In this document: one piece after another, positions 16,678-25,177 of the stretch
Layout: each line of letters begins with the position of its first letter
Numbering within the stretch: position 1 is the first letter of the stretch
Assembly (NCBI RefSeq): GCF_005222755.1
Contig: NZ_STGD01000001.1
Location: forward strand, 496,001-560,000
From: Roseomonas sp. HF4
GTDB taxonomy: Bacteria; Pseudomonadota; Alphaproteobacteria; Acetobacterales; Acetobacteraceae
Direction of reading: 5' to 3'
DNA length: 64,000 nt
Position numbers and translations under genes: made by a program
The notes under the pieces: generated by a model
Database searches by the model: none
Told to the model about the DNA's origin: nothing
What the model saw: the letters and a program-made list of their open reading frames with translations, nothing else

Positions 16678-17469
16678 TCAGAGCATGCTGCGGACGCGCC
16701 CGCCATCCACGCGGATCATCGACCCGGTGATGTAGGATCCCGTCTCGCCCGCGAGGAAGGCGCCCATCGGCCCGTATTCCGACGCCTGGCCGATGCGCCC
16801 GGCCGGCACTTCCTTGCCCGCGCGCGCGATTTCCTCATCGAGCGACAGGCCGGACTTCTTGGCGCGCACCGCGGCGGTCTGGCTGATGCGGTCGGTCAGG
16901 ATCGAGCCGGGCGCGAGCACGTTCATCGTCACGCCATCCGCCGCGACCTCGCCCGAGAGCGTCTTGAGCCAGGCCCAGATCGAGGCGCGCAGCGTGTTCG
17001 ACAGCGCCAGCGTCGGGATCGGGTGCTGCATGCCCGACGACCCCACCACGATCACGCGGCCCCACTTCTGCGCGCGCATCGCCGGCATCAGCCGCATGGT
17101 GATGCGGATCGGCGAGACGACGATGTTCTGGAACCACTTGGTGAGGTCCTCCTCCTTCATCTCGGAGGCGGTGCAGACCGGCGGGCCGCCGTGGTTCAGC
17201 ACCAGGATGTCGACGCCGCCCATCGCCTTCGTGGCGGTATCGGCCAGCATGTCCATGTCCGCGCCGGAGGAGACGTCGGCCACGACCGTCACCACGCCCT
17301 GTGCGCCGAGGCCCTTGAGGTCCGCCGCGGCCGCTTCCAGCGCCGCCTGGTCGCGGCCGCTGATCGTCAGCACCGCGCCCTCGGCCGCCAGCGCATCCGC
17401 GATCGAGCGCCCGAGGCCCTTCGCCCCGCCCATGACCAGTGCGCGCTTGCCCTTCAGACCGAGATCCAT
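16678..17469 (-). CDS. atypical SDR-family protein lacking the YxxxK catalytic motif
   Basis: The start is ATG 17469 (MDLGLKGKRALVMGGA), behind GGAATGGGCAG; upstream in-frame codons look non-coding. The 263-residue protein has the short-chain dehydrogenase fold: nucleotide-binding GGAKGLG at residues 14-20, LNHGGP at 91-96 in place of NNAG, Ser144-Ser145, and the C-terminal GSYITGSMIRVDGG. At the catalytic position the usual Tyr-x-x-x-Lys is Leu156-Ser-Asn-Thr-Leu160 (LALSNTLRAS). It keeps the cofactor fold but not the acid-base pair, so it may use another residue or be non-catalytic. It is first in the hydantoinase operon. Confidence 0.85.
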   Translation of the reverse strand: MDLGLKGKRALVMGGAKGLGRSIADALAAEGAVLTISGRDQAALEAAAADLKGLGAQGVVTVVADVSSGADMDMLADTATKAMGGVDILVLNHGGPPVCTASEMKEEDLTKWFQNIVVSPIRITMRLMPAMRAQKWGRVIVVGSSGMQHPIPTLALSNTLRASIWAWLKTLSGEVAADGVTMNVLAPGSILTDRISQTAAVRAKKSGLSLDEEIARAGKEVPAGRIGQASEYGPMGAFLAGETGSYITGSMIRVDGGRVRSML

Positions 17470-17594
17470 CTGCCCATTCCCTGTGCGATGCCGTGGAACC
17501 GCGCGGACCCTGCCCCCTCCCCCGCCCCCTGGCAAGACGGGGCGGGGCGCGCTATGCGCGGCACGATCCAACCGTTGCATGCAGGAAGCGTTCC

Positions 17595-18572
17595 ATGGCC
17601 AAGCCCGTCATCCTCGTCACGCGCAGGCTGCCCGACGGCGTCGAGGCGCGGCTCGCCGCCCTGTTCGACGCACGGCTGAACAGCGCTGACGAGCCCTGGT
17701 TCCGCGACGGCGCCGAGATCGCCCGCCGCGCGACGGAAGCCGGCGCCGCCGGTGTGCTCTGCGCCGCCGGCGACCCCATGACCGCGACGACCATCGCCGC
17801 CCTGCCGGACAGCGTGAAGATCGTCACCACCTTCAGCGTCGGCACCGACCACATCGCGCTCGACGCGGCCAAGGCGCGCGGCATCGCGGTGACCCACACG
17901 CCGGAGGTGCTGTCCTTCGCCACCGCCGAATGCGCCTTCACGCTCATGCTGATGGCCGCGCGGCGCGCCGGGGAAGGGGAGCGCATGGTCCGCGCCGGCA
18001 AGTGGGACGGCTGGGCGCCGACGCAGCTCATGGGCGTGACGCTGCAGGGCAAGACCCTCGGCGTGCTCGGCTTCGGGCGGATCGGGCGCGAACTCGCCGC
18101 CATGGCGCGCGGGATGCAGATGAACATCCACTACCACGACGTGCAGCGCCTGCCGCCGGAGCTCGAACAGGGCGCCACCTTCCACGCGACCGAGGACAGC
18201 TTCCTGCCGGCCATCGACGTCATCTCGATGCATGTTCCGGGCGGCGAGGGCACGCGCAAGTGGCTGAACGCCGCGCGGCTCGCGAAGATGAAGCGCGGCG
18301 CGCTGGTGGTGAACACCGGCCGCGGCCCCTCGGTCGACGACGAGGCGCTGGTCGCGGCACTTGCCTCCGGCCACATCCGCGCCGCCGGGCTCGACGTCTA
18401 TGACGGGGAGCCGAAGGTCCACCCCGGCTATTTCGCGCTCGAGAACGTGGCGCTGCTGCCGCATCTCGGCTCCGCCACCATCGAGACGCGTGACGCCATG
18501 GGCGCCCGCTGCATCGAGAACCTGGAGGCGCTGCTGATCCACGGCCAGAACCCGCCCCACCGCGCCGCCTGA
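17595..18572 (+). CDS. D-2-hydroxyacid dehydrogenase (glyoxylate/hydroxypyruvate reductase-like)
   Basis: The ATG at 17595 follows GCAGGAAGCG and gives 325 residues. The Rossmann motif LGFGRIG is at 158-164. The catalytic Arg243 is in NTGRGPSVDDEALV, Glu272 in DVYDGEP and His290 in LPHLGSAT. The DGEP and LPHLGSAT spelling is typical of glyoxylate/hydroxypyruvate reductases of the GhrB/GRHPR type. It reduces small 2-oxoacids with NAD(P)H in the cytoplasm. It leads a plus-strand run with a flavin reductase 16 bp downstream, two Bug binding proteins and a ThDP enzyme. That run could be one long operon for uptake and turnover of 2-oxo- or 2-hydroxy-acids. Confidence 0.9.
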   Translation: MAKPVILVTRRLPDGVEARLAALFDARLNSADEPWFRDGAEIARRATEAGAAGVLCAAGDPMTATTIAALPDSVKIVTTFSVGTDHIALDAAKARGIAVTHTPEVLSFATAECAFTLMLMAARRAGEGERMVRAGKWDGWAPTQLMGVTLQGKTLGVLGFGRIGRELAAMARGMQMNIHYHDVQRLPPELEQGATFHATEDSFLPAIDVISMHVPGGEGTRKWLNAARLAKMKRGALVVNTGRGPSVDDEALVAALASGHIRAAGLDVYDGEPKVHPGYFALENVALLPHLGSATIETRDAMGARCIENLEALLIHGQNPPHRAA

Positions 18573-18588
18573 CGCAAGGACCGCACCG

Positions 18589-19224
18589 ATGCATTTCGAC
18601 TTCACGCAGATCCCCTTCGACCAGGCCTACAAGCTGGTCGTCGCCTCGGTCGTGCCGCGCCCGGTCGCCTGGGTGGTCAGCCAGGACCGGGAGGGCCGGG
18701 TGAACGCCGCGCCCTATTCCTTCTTCAACGCCTTTTCCGATAACCCCGTCGTGGTCGGCATCGGCTGCGGCCCGCGCGCGCCGGGGGCGATGAAGGACAC
18801 GCTCGCCAACATCGAGGCAACGGGGCAGTTCGTCGTGAACCTGGTCTCGGCCGGAAATGCGGAGGCGATGAACATCACCGCCGCCGACTTCCCCCCCGGC
18901 GTCAGCGAGATCGAGGCCGCGGGCCTCACCACCGCGCCGTCGCTCAAGATCAAGGTCCCGCGCATCGCGGAAAGCCCGGTCGCGCTGGAATGCGAGATCT
19001 TCCAGTTCGTCCCCGCCGGCCGGCACACCATCGTGCTGGGCCGCGTGGTGGCGCAGTACGTGCGCGACGATTGCGTGCTGGATGCCGCGAAGTTCTACGT
19101 CGACACGCCGAAGCTCGAACTCGTCGGCCGCATGCACGGCCGCGGCTGGTACGCCCGCACCACGGACCGCATCGAGATCCCGCGCATCACGGTCGCGGAA
19201 TGGGAGGCCAGCCGGAAGGGCTGA
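18589..19224 (+). CDS. flavin reductase-like / FMN-binding split-barrel protein
   Basis: The 211-residue protein has the pattern of the flavin-reductase-like split barrel. It begins FDFTQIPFDQAYKLVVASVVPRPVAWVVSQD, continues with NAAPYSFFNAFSDNPVVVGIG, and has the phosphate-loop-like KDTLANIEATGQFVVNLV. These proteins bind FMN, and many reduce flavin for a partner oxygenase. No oxygenase is next to it; the closest flavin enzyme is at 23249 on the other strand. It is 16 bp behind the hydroxyacid dehydrogenase and 107 bp before the first Bug gene. The role is general: FMN-dependent redox in the cytoplasm. Confidence 0.85.
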   Translation: MHFDFTQIPFDQAYKLVVASVVPRPVAWVVSQDREGRVNAAPYSFFNAFSDNPVVVGIGCGPRAPGAMKDTLANIEATGQFVVNLVSAGNAEAMNITAADFPPGVSEIEAAGLTTAPSLKIKVPRIAESPVALECEIFQFVPAGRHTIVLGRVVAQYVRDDCVLDAAKFYVDTPKLELVGRMHGRGWYARTTDRIEIPRITVAEWEASRKG

Positions 19225-19331
19225 GCCTCCCTGGACAGGGCGGCGCGCCGCGGTCAGTTTCCCAGCAAGCGAAAGCGCAGCGCGCGGGCCACGCCACAGG
19301 GGCAGGGCCCGCGCGACCGGAGGACCTGTCC

Positions 19332-20309
19332 ATGACCATGTTCCGCGCCACGCGGCGCAGCCTGTTCGCCCTGGCGGCGGCGCTGCCCGCCCCGGCCCTG
19401 GCCCAGGCCTTCCCCGACCGGCCGATCCGCTTCGTCATCCCCTGGCCGCCCGGCGGCACGAACGACATCGTGGGCCGCCTGGTCGCGGACGGCATGGGGG
19501 CGCGGCTCGGCCAGTCGCTGGTGATCGAGAACCGCGGCGGCGCCGGCGGGGCGCTCGGCGCCGAGGTCGTCGCGAAGGCGCAGCCGGACGGCTACACGAT
19601 CCTGCTCGGGGGCTCGGGCAGCCTGACGATCAACCAGCTGGTCCGCCGCCGCCTGCCCTACGACCCGGCCACCGCCTTCGCGCCGGTCGGGCTGATCGGC
19701 AGCGGCGCCAATGTCATCGTCGTGCATCCCTCGGTGCAGGCCACGACCCTGAGGCAACTGCAGGCCGTGGCGCGCGCGGCCAACCCGCCGCTCAACTACG
19801 CCTCCCCCGGCGTCGGCAGCACGGGCCATGCGGCGGGCGCGCTCATCACGCAGGTTCTCGACGTGGAGATGCAGCACGTGCCCTATCGCGGCACCGGCCC
19901 CGCCATGAACGACCTCGTCGCCGGGCGCATCCAGGTCTTCACCAATGCGCTGGCGCCGCTCCAGCCGCACATCGAATCCGGGCGCGTGCGGGCGCTCGCC
20001 ATCGCCGGGCCGCAGCGCAACGCGGCGCTGCCGGACCTGCCGACGACCGGCGAGGCAGGCTTCCCCGATATCCAGGCCGCGACCTGGTTCGGCCTGCTGG
20101 CCACGGGCGGCACGCCGCCCGACCGGCTTGCCCGGCTGCACGCCGCGCTCAACGCGACGGTCGCTGACGAAGGCATCCACCGCAAGCTGCTCGACGGCGG
20201 CCTCGACATCGAGACCAGCGCGACGCCCGAGGATTTCGGCCGCTTCGTCCAGGCCGACCATGCGCGATGGGCGCCCGTGGTCCAGCGCGCCGGCGTCGCG
20301 ATCGACTGA
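19332..20309 (+). CDS. Bug/TctC-family periplasmic solute-binding protein
   Basis: The 325-residue protein starts with a twin-arginine-like signal (ATRRSLFALAAALPAPALAQA, cleavage near residue 25). The Bug family core follows: FPDRPIRFVIPWPPGGTNDI, which makes the ligand-carboxylate loop, then VIENRGGAGG, DGYTILLG and YASPGVGSTGH. HVPYRGTGPAMNDLVAGRI completes the pattern. Bug proteins bind organic acids or their amides in the periplasm, classically for TctAB permeases. No tctA or tctB is in the window. It is immediately followed by a second Bug gene; the two share under half of their residues by eye, so they probably bind different ligands. Confidence 0.93.
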   Translation: MTMFRATRRSLFALAAALPAPALAQAFPDRPIRFVIPWPPGGTNDIVGRLVADGMGARLGQSLVIENRGGAGGALGAEVVAKAQPDGYTILLGGSGSLTINQLVRRRLPYDPATAFAPVGLIGSGANVIVVHPSVQATTLRQLQAVARAANPPLNYASPGVGSTGHAAGALITQVLDVEMQHVPYRGTGPAMNDLVAGRIQVFTNALAPLQPHIESGRVRALAIAGPQRNAALPDLPTTGEAGFPDIQAATWFGLLATGGTPPDRLARLHAALNATVADEGIHRKLLDGGLDIETSATPEDFGRFVQADHARWAPVVQRAGVAID

Positions 20310-20365
20310 CCTTGCGGCGATCTCCATCTGCGGCAGGATGTCCCGCACCGGGAAGGACGACGCCG

Positions 20366-21331
20366 ATGATGCAACGCCGCCACCTCGCGCTCGCCGCGCT
20401 GCCGCTGCTCGCGCGGCCCGCCCGCGCGCAGGGCGAGGCCTGGCCCGCGCGGCCGGTCCGCCTGGTCGTGCCCTTCGCGCCCGGCGGCACCACGGATGTG
20501 GTGGGGCGGCTGGTCGCGGAACGCCTCGGCGCGCGGCTCGGCCAGCCCGTGGTGGTGGAGAACCGGGCCGGGGCGGGTGCCACCATCGGCGCGCAGGCCG
20601 TGGCGCGCGCCGAGCCGGACGGGCATGTGCTGCTCGTCTCCTCTTCGACCTCGCACGGCGTCTCGCCGGCGCTCTATCCGAACATCCCCTATGACGCGAT
20701 GCGCGACTTCACGCACATCGCGATGATCGCGCGCTCGCCCTCGATGCTGGTGGTCAACCCCGCGCATCCGGCGCGGACAATCGCCGACTTCGCCGCCGCC
20801 GCGCGCACCGCCGGTGAGATCCGCTTCGCCGTCGCCGGCATCGGCACGTCGTCGCACTTGGCCGGCGTCAGGCTCGCCATGGCGCTCGGCGTGCGGACGG
20901 AAAGCGTGCCCTACCGCGGCGCCGGTCCCGCGCTGACCGACGTGATCGGCGGCGTGGTGCCGGCGATGCTCGACAGCCTGCCTTCCTCCGGCCCGCATGT
21001 GCGCAGCGGCGCGTTGCGCGCGCTGGCCGTCAGCGGATCCGAGCGTGCCGCCGCCTTCCCCGACCTGCCGACCTTCAGGGAAAGCGGCATCGACGTCGTC
21101 TCCTACGCCTGGTTCGGCATCTCCGGCCCCGCCGGCCTGCCGGCGCCGGTCGTCGCGCGCCTCGCGCGCGAGATCCGCGCCGTGCTGACCGATCCGGCGA
21201 TGCACCAGCGGCTCGAGGATCTCGGCGGCGCGCCGCCCGAGACGACGCCCGAGAGCTACACCGATTTCGTCGCGGCCCAGATCGCCGCCTTCGCGCCCCT
21301 GGTCCGCGCCGCGGGCCTCCAGCCCCGATAG
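20366..21331 (+). CDS. Bug/TctC-family periplasmic solute-binding protein
   Basis: The 321-residue product has a signal peptide (MMQRRHLALAALPLLARPARAQ). The family core is WPARPVRLVVPFAPGGTTDV, VVENRAGAGATIGA, FAVAGIGTSSHLAG and SVPYRGAGPALTDVIGG. It binds an unknown organic anion in the periplasm. It sits 56 bp after the previous Bug gene and 11 bp before the ThDP enzyme, so its ligand may feed that enzyme. No cognate permease subunits are nearby, as with the other three Bug genes of this window. Confidence 0.93.
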   Translation: MMQRRHLALAALPLLARPARAQGEAWPARPVRLVVPFAPGGTTDVVGRLVAERLGARLGQPVVVENRAGAGATIGAQAVARAEPDGHVLLVSSSTSHGVSPALYPNIPYDAMRDFTHIAMIARSPSMLVVNPAHPARTIADFAAAARTAGEIRFAVAGIGTSSHLAGVRLAMALGVRTESVPYRGAGPALTDVIGGVVPAMLDSLPSSGPHVRSGALRALAVSGSERAAAFPDLPTFRESGIDVVSYAWFGISGPAGLPAPVVARLAREIRAVLTDPAMHQRLEDLGGAPPETTPESYTDFVAAQIAAFAPLVRAAGLQPR

Positions 21332-21342
21332 GGAAACGCCCC

Positions 21343-23019
21343 ATGACCCGCACCGTCGGCCACCTCCTGGCCGAAAGCCTCGCCGCGCACGATGTCGACC
21401 TCATCTACTGCGTGCCGGGCGAATCCTATCTCGGCCTGACGGACGCGCTGACCGAGTTCCCGCAGATCCGCCTCATCGTCTGCCGGCACGAGGGCGGCGC
21501 CGGCTTCATGGCGGCCGCCGACGGCCGCATGCGCGACGGGCGGGCGGGTGTCGCCCTCGTCTCCCGCGGCCCGGGCGTGACCAACGCCATGATCTCGCTG
21601 CACACGGCCTTCCACGACGCGACGCCGCTCGTGATGCTGATCGGCCATGTGGAGCGAAAGGATGTCGGCCGCCTGGCGCTGCAGGAACAGAACTATTCTC
21701 GCCTGCTGTCCGACGTGACCAAGGGCGTCTTCGAGGTCATCCAGCCCATCCAGGCGAGCGAGGTGATCGCGCGCGCCTTCCACCTGGCGCAATCCGGCAC
21801 GCCCGGCCCCGTTGCCGTCATCCTGCCCGAGGACATCTTCGACGAGCCCGCCGAGGGCCCCGTCGTGCGGCCCCGCACCCTGCCCCGCCCCGGCCCGCGC
21901 GCCGAGGACCTCGACCGCCTGGCCGAGATGCTCGCCGCCGCCGAGCGCCCGCTCGTGCTGGTCGGCGGCGCCATGGCCGCCTGCGGGGAGGCCGGGCTCG
22001 CCGACCTCAACCGCCTGGCGGAAGCCTGGATGCTGCCCGTCAGCCCGACGCACCGGCGCCCGCATCTGTTCGACGCCAACCACCCGAACTACGGCGGCTA
22101 CATGGGCATCCGCGTGCCGAAGCCGCTGCTCGACGAGATGAAGAAGGCGGATCTCATGATCTGCCTCGGCGAGCGGCTGTCGGACAGCATCAGCCAGTCC
22201 TACACCTTCCCCGCCGCGCCCGAACCGCAACTCCCGCTCGTGCAGGTCTGGCCCGACGCCAACGAGATCGGCCGCGTCTGGCGTGTCGACCTGCCGATCG
22301 CGGCCGACCCGCACGCCGTCATCCGCGGCCTGCTCGCGCGCAATGCGCCGGAGCCGACCGACGCCCGCCGCGCCTGGGTGAAGGGGCTCAACACCATCCA
22401 TCGCGGCCTGCTGGCGCCGGAATGGGACAGCATGCCGGACGGCGTGAATTTCGGCGCCGTCTGCGCGGCGATGTCGCGCCACATCCCCGCCGATGCCGCG
22501 GTCACGTCCGATGCCGGGAATTTCTCATCCTTCCTGCATCGCTACTTCCCGTTCCGGCAGACACACATGTTCCTCGCCTCCAACGTCGGCGCGATGGGCG
22601 CGGCCGTGCCGATGGCGGTGGCCGCCGCGCTGCGTCGGCCGGGCAAGCGCGCGGTCGCCTTCGTGGGCGACGGCGGCATCCTGATGACCGGCAACGAGAT
22701 CGCGACGGCGGTGCGCGAAGGCGTGGCACCGGTCGTGATCCTGTCCGACAATTCCGGCTACGGCACCATCGGCATGCACCACGAAGGGCGCTACCCGGGG
22801 CGGCCCTACGACCAGGCGACGCGCCTCGTGAACCCGGACTTCGTGGCCTGGGCACGGTCCTTCGGCGCGGCGGCCTTCTCGATCACGGCGGAGGACCAGA
22901 TCGAGGCGGTGCTGGCCGAGGCCTTCGCCGTCGATGACCGGCCGGTGCTCGTGCACGTGAAGTCCTCGGCGCTGCAGGCCTCGGCCTGGAAGAAGCGGAG
23001 CATGCCGCTGCCGGCCTGA
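21343..23019 (+). CDS. thiamine diphosphate-dependent enzyme, acetolactate synthase-like
   Basis: The 558-residue protein has all three domains of the acetolactate synthase/benzoylformate decarboxylase superfamily. The N-terminal Pyr domain has Glu50 in CRHEGGAGFMAAADG, which activates the ThDP ring. A central domain follows, then the C-terminal PP domain with the metal/diphosphate motif from GDGGILMTGNE to SDNSGYGTIG. It joins or cleaves 2-oxoacids. It does not look like the biosynthetic IlvB, since there is no ilvH neighbour and a Bug transporter protein precedes it. A catabolic decarboxylase or ligase for a 2-oxoacid is likelier. It is cytoplasmic, and copy B of the three-hairpin repeat follows it. 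Confidence 0.88.
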   Translation: MTRTVGHLLAESLAAHDVDLIYCVPGESYLGLTDALTEFPQIRLIVCRHEGGAGFMAAADGRMRDGRAGVALVSRGPGVTNAMISLHTAFHDATPLVMLIGHVERKDVGRLALQEQNYSRLLSDVTKGVFEVIQPIQASEVIARAFHLAQSGTPGPVAVILPEDIFDEPAEGPVVRPRTLPRPGPRAEDLDRLAEMLAAAERPLVLVGGAMAACGEAGLADLNRLAEAWMLPVSPTHRRPHLFDANHPNYGGYMGIRVPKPLLDEMKKADLMICLGERLSDSISQSYTFPAAPEPQLPLVQVWPDANEIGRVWRVDLPIAADPHAVIRGLLARNAPEPTDARRAWVKGLNTIHRGLLAPEWDSMPDGVNFGAVCAAMSRHIPADAAVTSDAGNFSSFLHRYFPFRQTHMFLASNVGAMGAAVPMAVAAALRRPGKRAVAFVGDGGILMTGNEIATAVREGVAPVVILSDNSGYGTIGMHHEGRYPGRPYDQATRLVNPDFVAWARSFGAAAFSITAEDQIEAVLAEAFAVDDRPVLVHVKSSALQASAWKKRSMPLPA

Positions 23020-23035
23020 GGCCGCCGTTCAAGAA

Positions 23036-23165
23036 GGTCGGGGGAGGAGAACCTCCCCCGATCCCCCTCCCTTCTTTGTCACCTGGCGCCGGTCCCGGGA
23101 GGCCGGGCGCCAAGTGACAAAAAAGGTTGTGGGGGGTCCGGGGGGAGAAGTTCCCTTCTCCCCCC
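23036..23165. repeat. three-hairpin intergenic repeat, copy B (between convergent genes)
   Basis: This is the best-formed copy. The terminal hairpins are GGGGGAGG-AGAA-CCTCCCCC and GGGGGGAGAAG-TTCC-CTTCTCCCCC. The middle stem pairs TTTGTCAC-C-TGGCGCC (23075-23090) with GGCGCCA-A-GTGACAAA (23106-23121), fifteen pairs with one mismatch. A run of A/T near the middle stem could serve as the U-tract in either direction. Confidence 0.88.
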
Positions 23166-23248
23166 GTACACCACCATGACACTTCCGCGGCGCGCCGCCT
23201 GCTGCACCGCGTCAAGCGCGGCGACGCCCGGGTCGCGGGCCGCCGCCG

Positions 23249-24679
23249 CTACTCCGCGGCCAGCTTGGCCTCGTCCAGCACCACCTGCGGCACGGCATAG
23301 GCCTCGAGATCCGCCCAGAGCCGCGGCAGGTCGGCCTCGAACAACCCGCGCGTGATGCCCGCCGCCACGCGCGGCGCCGAGATCGACATGGCGTTGATCG
23401 ACGACCCCGCCGGGCCGAAGGACATGCTGGTGCCGATGCCGAACAGGTGGATGTCGCGGATCCAGGGCGTCTCGCCCGCGCGCTTCTCCAGGAAGGCGGA
23501 CTCCGGCCCGAGATAGGGGAACATCGCCAGCCGCTCGTTCGCCTCCTCAGGCGGTGGGTCGTAGCGGTCGCGCCAGAGCGCGATGTTGTCCGCGCAGCCC
23601 GCCAATTCCGGCACCAGCGCCGGGTCCATCCGCACACCCGTGCCGCAGATCGCGAAGTCGGCGGCGAAGTCGCCCCGCGCCGTCTCCAGCACCGCCCGCC
23701 CGCCTTCCGCCCGCGCACCCGTCCAGGGCCGGCCGATATGCATGGTGAAATTCGCGAAACGGTTGGCGCGGTCGTAGGTGTCCTGCGCGAAGCCTTCCCG
23801 CATGCCCAGGATTTTCGCCATGAAGCGCCAGCGCCAGGCGTCGGGCATCTCGTGCAGGTGGCGGAGGAACCCCGCGAAGGTCAGCCAGCGATAGGGCTGC
23901 ACCACCATCGGGTCCGCCCGGCGGCAGAACAGGTGGACCTCCGCCGCGCCGGCCTCGAGCGCGACCGCCGCATTGTCGAAGGCCGAGGCGCCCGCGCCGA
24001 GCACGGCCACGACCTTCCCGCGCAGCGCGGCGAAGTCGATCTCGTCCCAGGCATGGGCGCGCAGGGCCTTCGGCAGCGCCGCCACGAACTCCGGCATCCA
24101 GGTGCGGCCGACGCCTTCCTGGCCTGTCGCCATCACCACCTTGCGCGCGAGCATCGGCCCGGCGCTCGTCTCGACGCTGAGGCAGGGCAGACCGTCATCC
24201 GTGCGCGCGGGCCCGATCCGCCCGGCCGTCACGCCGTTGCGCACGGGCACGCCGGCAACGCGGCGGAACCACAGCAGGTAGTCGTTCCACAATTCCTTCG
24301 GGATCCAGCGCATGGCGGCGAAATGCGCCTGGCCGAACTGCGCCTCGTGCCAGGCCTGGTATGTCAGCGAGGGCGTCTTCAGGTCCGGCCCGGTCTGGTC
24401 CTTGAGGGAACGCAGGTTGTGCATCCGCGCATAGGTCACCCAGGGGCCTTCCCGCCCGTGGGCCGCGCGGTCGATAACCAGCAGGTTGTCCACCCGGTCC
24501 CGCTTCAGCGCGAAGCCGACCGCGAGCCCGCATTGCCCGCCGCCGATCACGAGGCAATCGAGCACCGGCGTCCCGCCCGAAGTCTTGGGCACCAGCCAGG
24601 GCGCGCGCGGATGCGCCGTCAGCGCGAGGTCGCGGGCGACATCGGCCTCGAGGTCGAGAAGGGTCCTGGGGATCGGCAT
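23249..24679 (-). CDS. flavin-containing monooxygenase-like NAD(P)/FAD oxidoreductase
   Basis: The 476-residue protein has two dinucleotide-binding folds: FAD-binding VIGGGQCGLA at residues 44-53 and NADPH-type VLGAGASAFDNA at 226-237. ATGQEG and ICGTGVRMDP loops typical of flavin monooxygenases and L-ornithine N-hydroxylase relatives are present. It has no signal peptide. The family hydroxylates N or S atoms or performs Baeyer-Villiger reactions using NADPH and O2. It lies 112 bp after the amidase set (atzG/E/H-like) on the same strand and could act on the same nitrogen compound. The classic FxGxxxHxxxY motif is not obvious, so the exact class is open. Confidence 0.85.
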   Translation of the reverse strand: MPIPRTLLDLEADVARDLALTAHPRAPWLVPKTSGGTPVLDCLVIGGGQCGLAVGFALKRDRVDNLLVIDRAAHGREGPWVTYARMHNLRSLKDQTGPDLKTPSLTYQAWHEAQFGQAHFAAMRWIPKELWNDYLLWFRRVAGVPVRNGVTAGRIGPARTDDGLPCLSVETSAGPMLARKVVMATGQEGVGRTWMPEFVAALPKALRAHAWDEIDFAALRGKVVAVLGAGASAFDNAAVALEAGAAEVHLFCRRADPMVVQPYRWLTFAGFLRHLHEMPDAWRWRFMAKILGMREGFAQDTYDRANRFANFTMHIGRPWTGARAEGGRAVLETARGDFAADFAICGTGVRMDPALVPELAGCADNIALWRDRYDPPPEEANERLAMFPYLGPESAFLEKRAGETPWIRDIHLFGIGTSMSFGPAGSSINAMSISAPRVAAGITRGLFEADLPRLWADLEAYAVPQVVLDEAKLAAE

Positions 24680-24791
24680 GCACTCGGTCCGGTTTCGTCT
24701 CAGATGGCGGCGGGCGGCGCGGCGTGAAGGGCCTGGGAACTGCCGGGCCCGGACGTCGGACCGCGCGATGGGGGCGGTCTCGAACGGTCCC

Positions 24792-25175
24792 TCAGCCCGG
24801 CGCGTCCATCAGGCTCACATGCGCGGCGACGACCCGCCACCCTTCGGGAAATCGTACCCAGGATTGCTGCTGCCGCCCGATCCGCGCCGAGCCCTCCCGC
24901 CGGAAGGTGATCGACGCGGTCGCGAAGTCCCGCCCGTAGGTGGTGATCGCGGTGCGCAGGATCTCCCGCTGCAGGCCCTTCGGCGATCGGCCGGCGCGGA
25001 AGGCGGCGATCTCGGCCGCGCCGAACAGGTTCTCGGTGGCGCCGAAGCGGACGGTCTGCGGGCTCTGCCAGAACAACTCGTCCAGCACCGCCACGTCGTT
25101 TCCGACCAGCGCCGCCTCGTAGCGGGCGAAGGCGGCCTCGACCGCCTGCTTCACCTCGGGGATGTCGATCTGCAT
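24792..25175 (-). CDS. AtzH/HpxZ-like SnoaL-fold protein
   Basis: The 127-residue protein reads as the AtzH/HpxZ type of NTF2/SnoaL fold: [23 protein letters not shown], then [47 protein letters not shown] and [23 protein letters not shown]. In Pseudomonas sp. ADP, AtzH removes a carboxylate-linked urea product during cyanuric acid breakdown. HpxZ occurs in the oxalurate pathway. It begins only 2 bp after the amidase stop, matching the known G-E-H gene order. It probably acts with the amidase on a carboxylated urea or amide. The true substrate is unknown. Confidence 0.85.
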   Translation of the reverse strand: MQIDIPEVKQAVEAAFARYEAALVGNDVAVLDELFWQSPQTVRFGATENLFGAAEIAAFRAGRSPKGLQREILRTAITTYGRDFATASITFRREGSARIGRQQQSWVRFPEGWRVVAAHVSLMDAPG

Positions 25176-25177
25176 GC

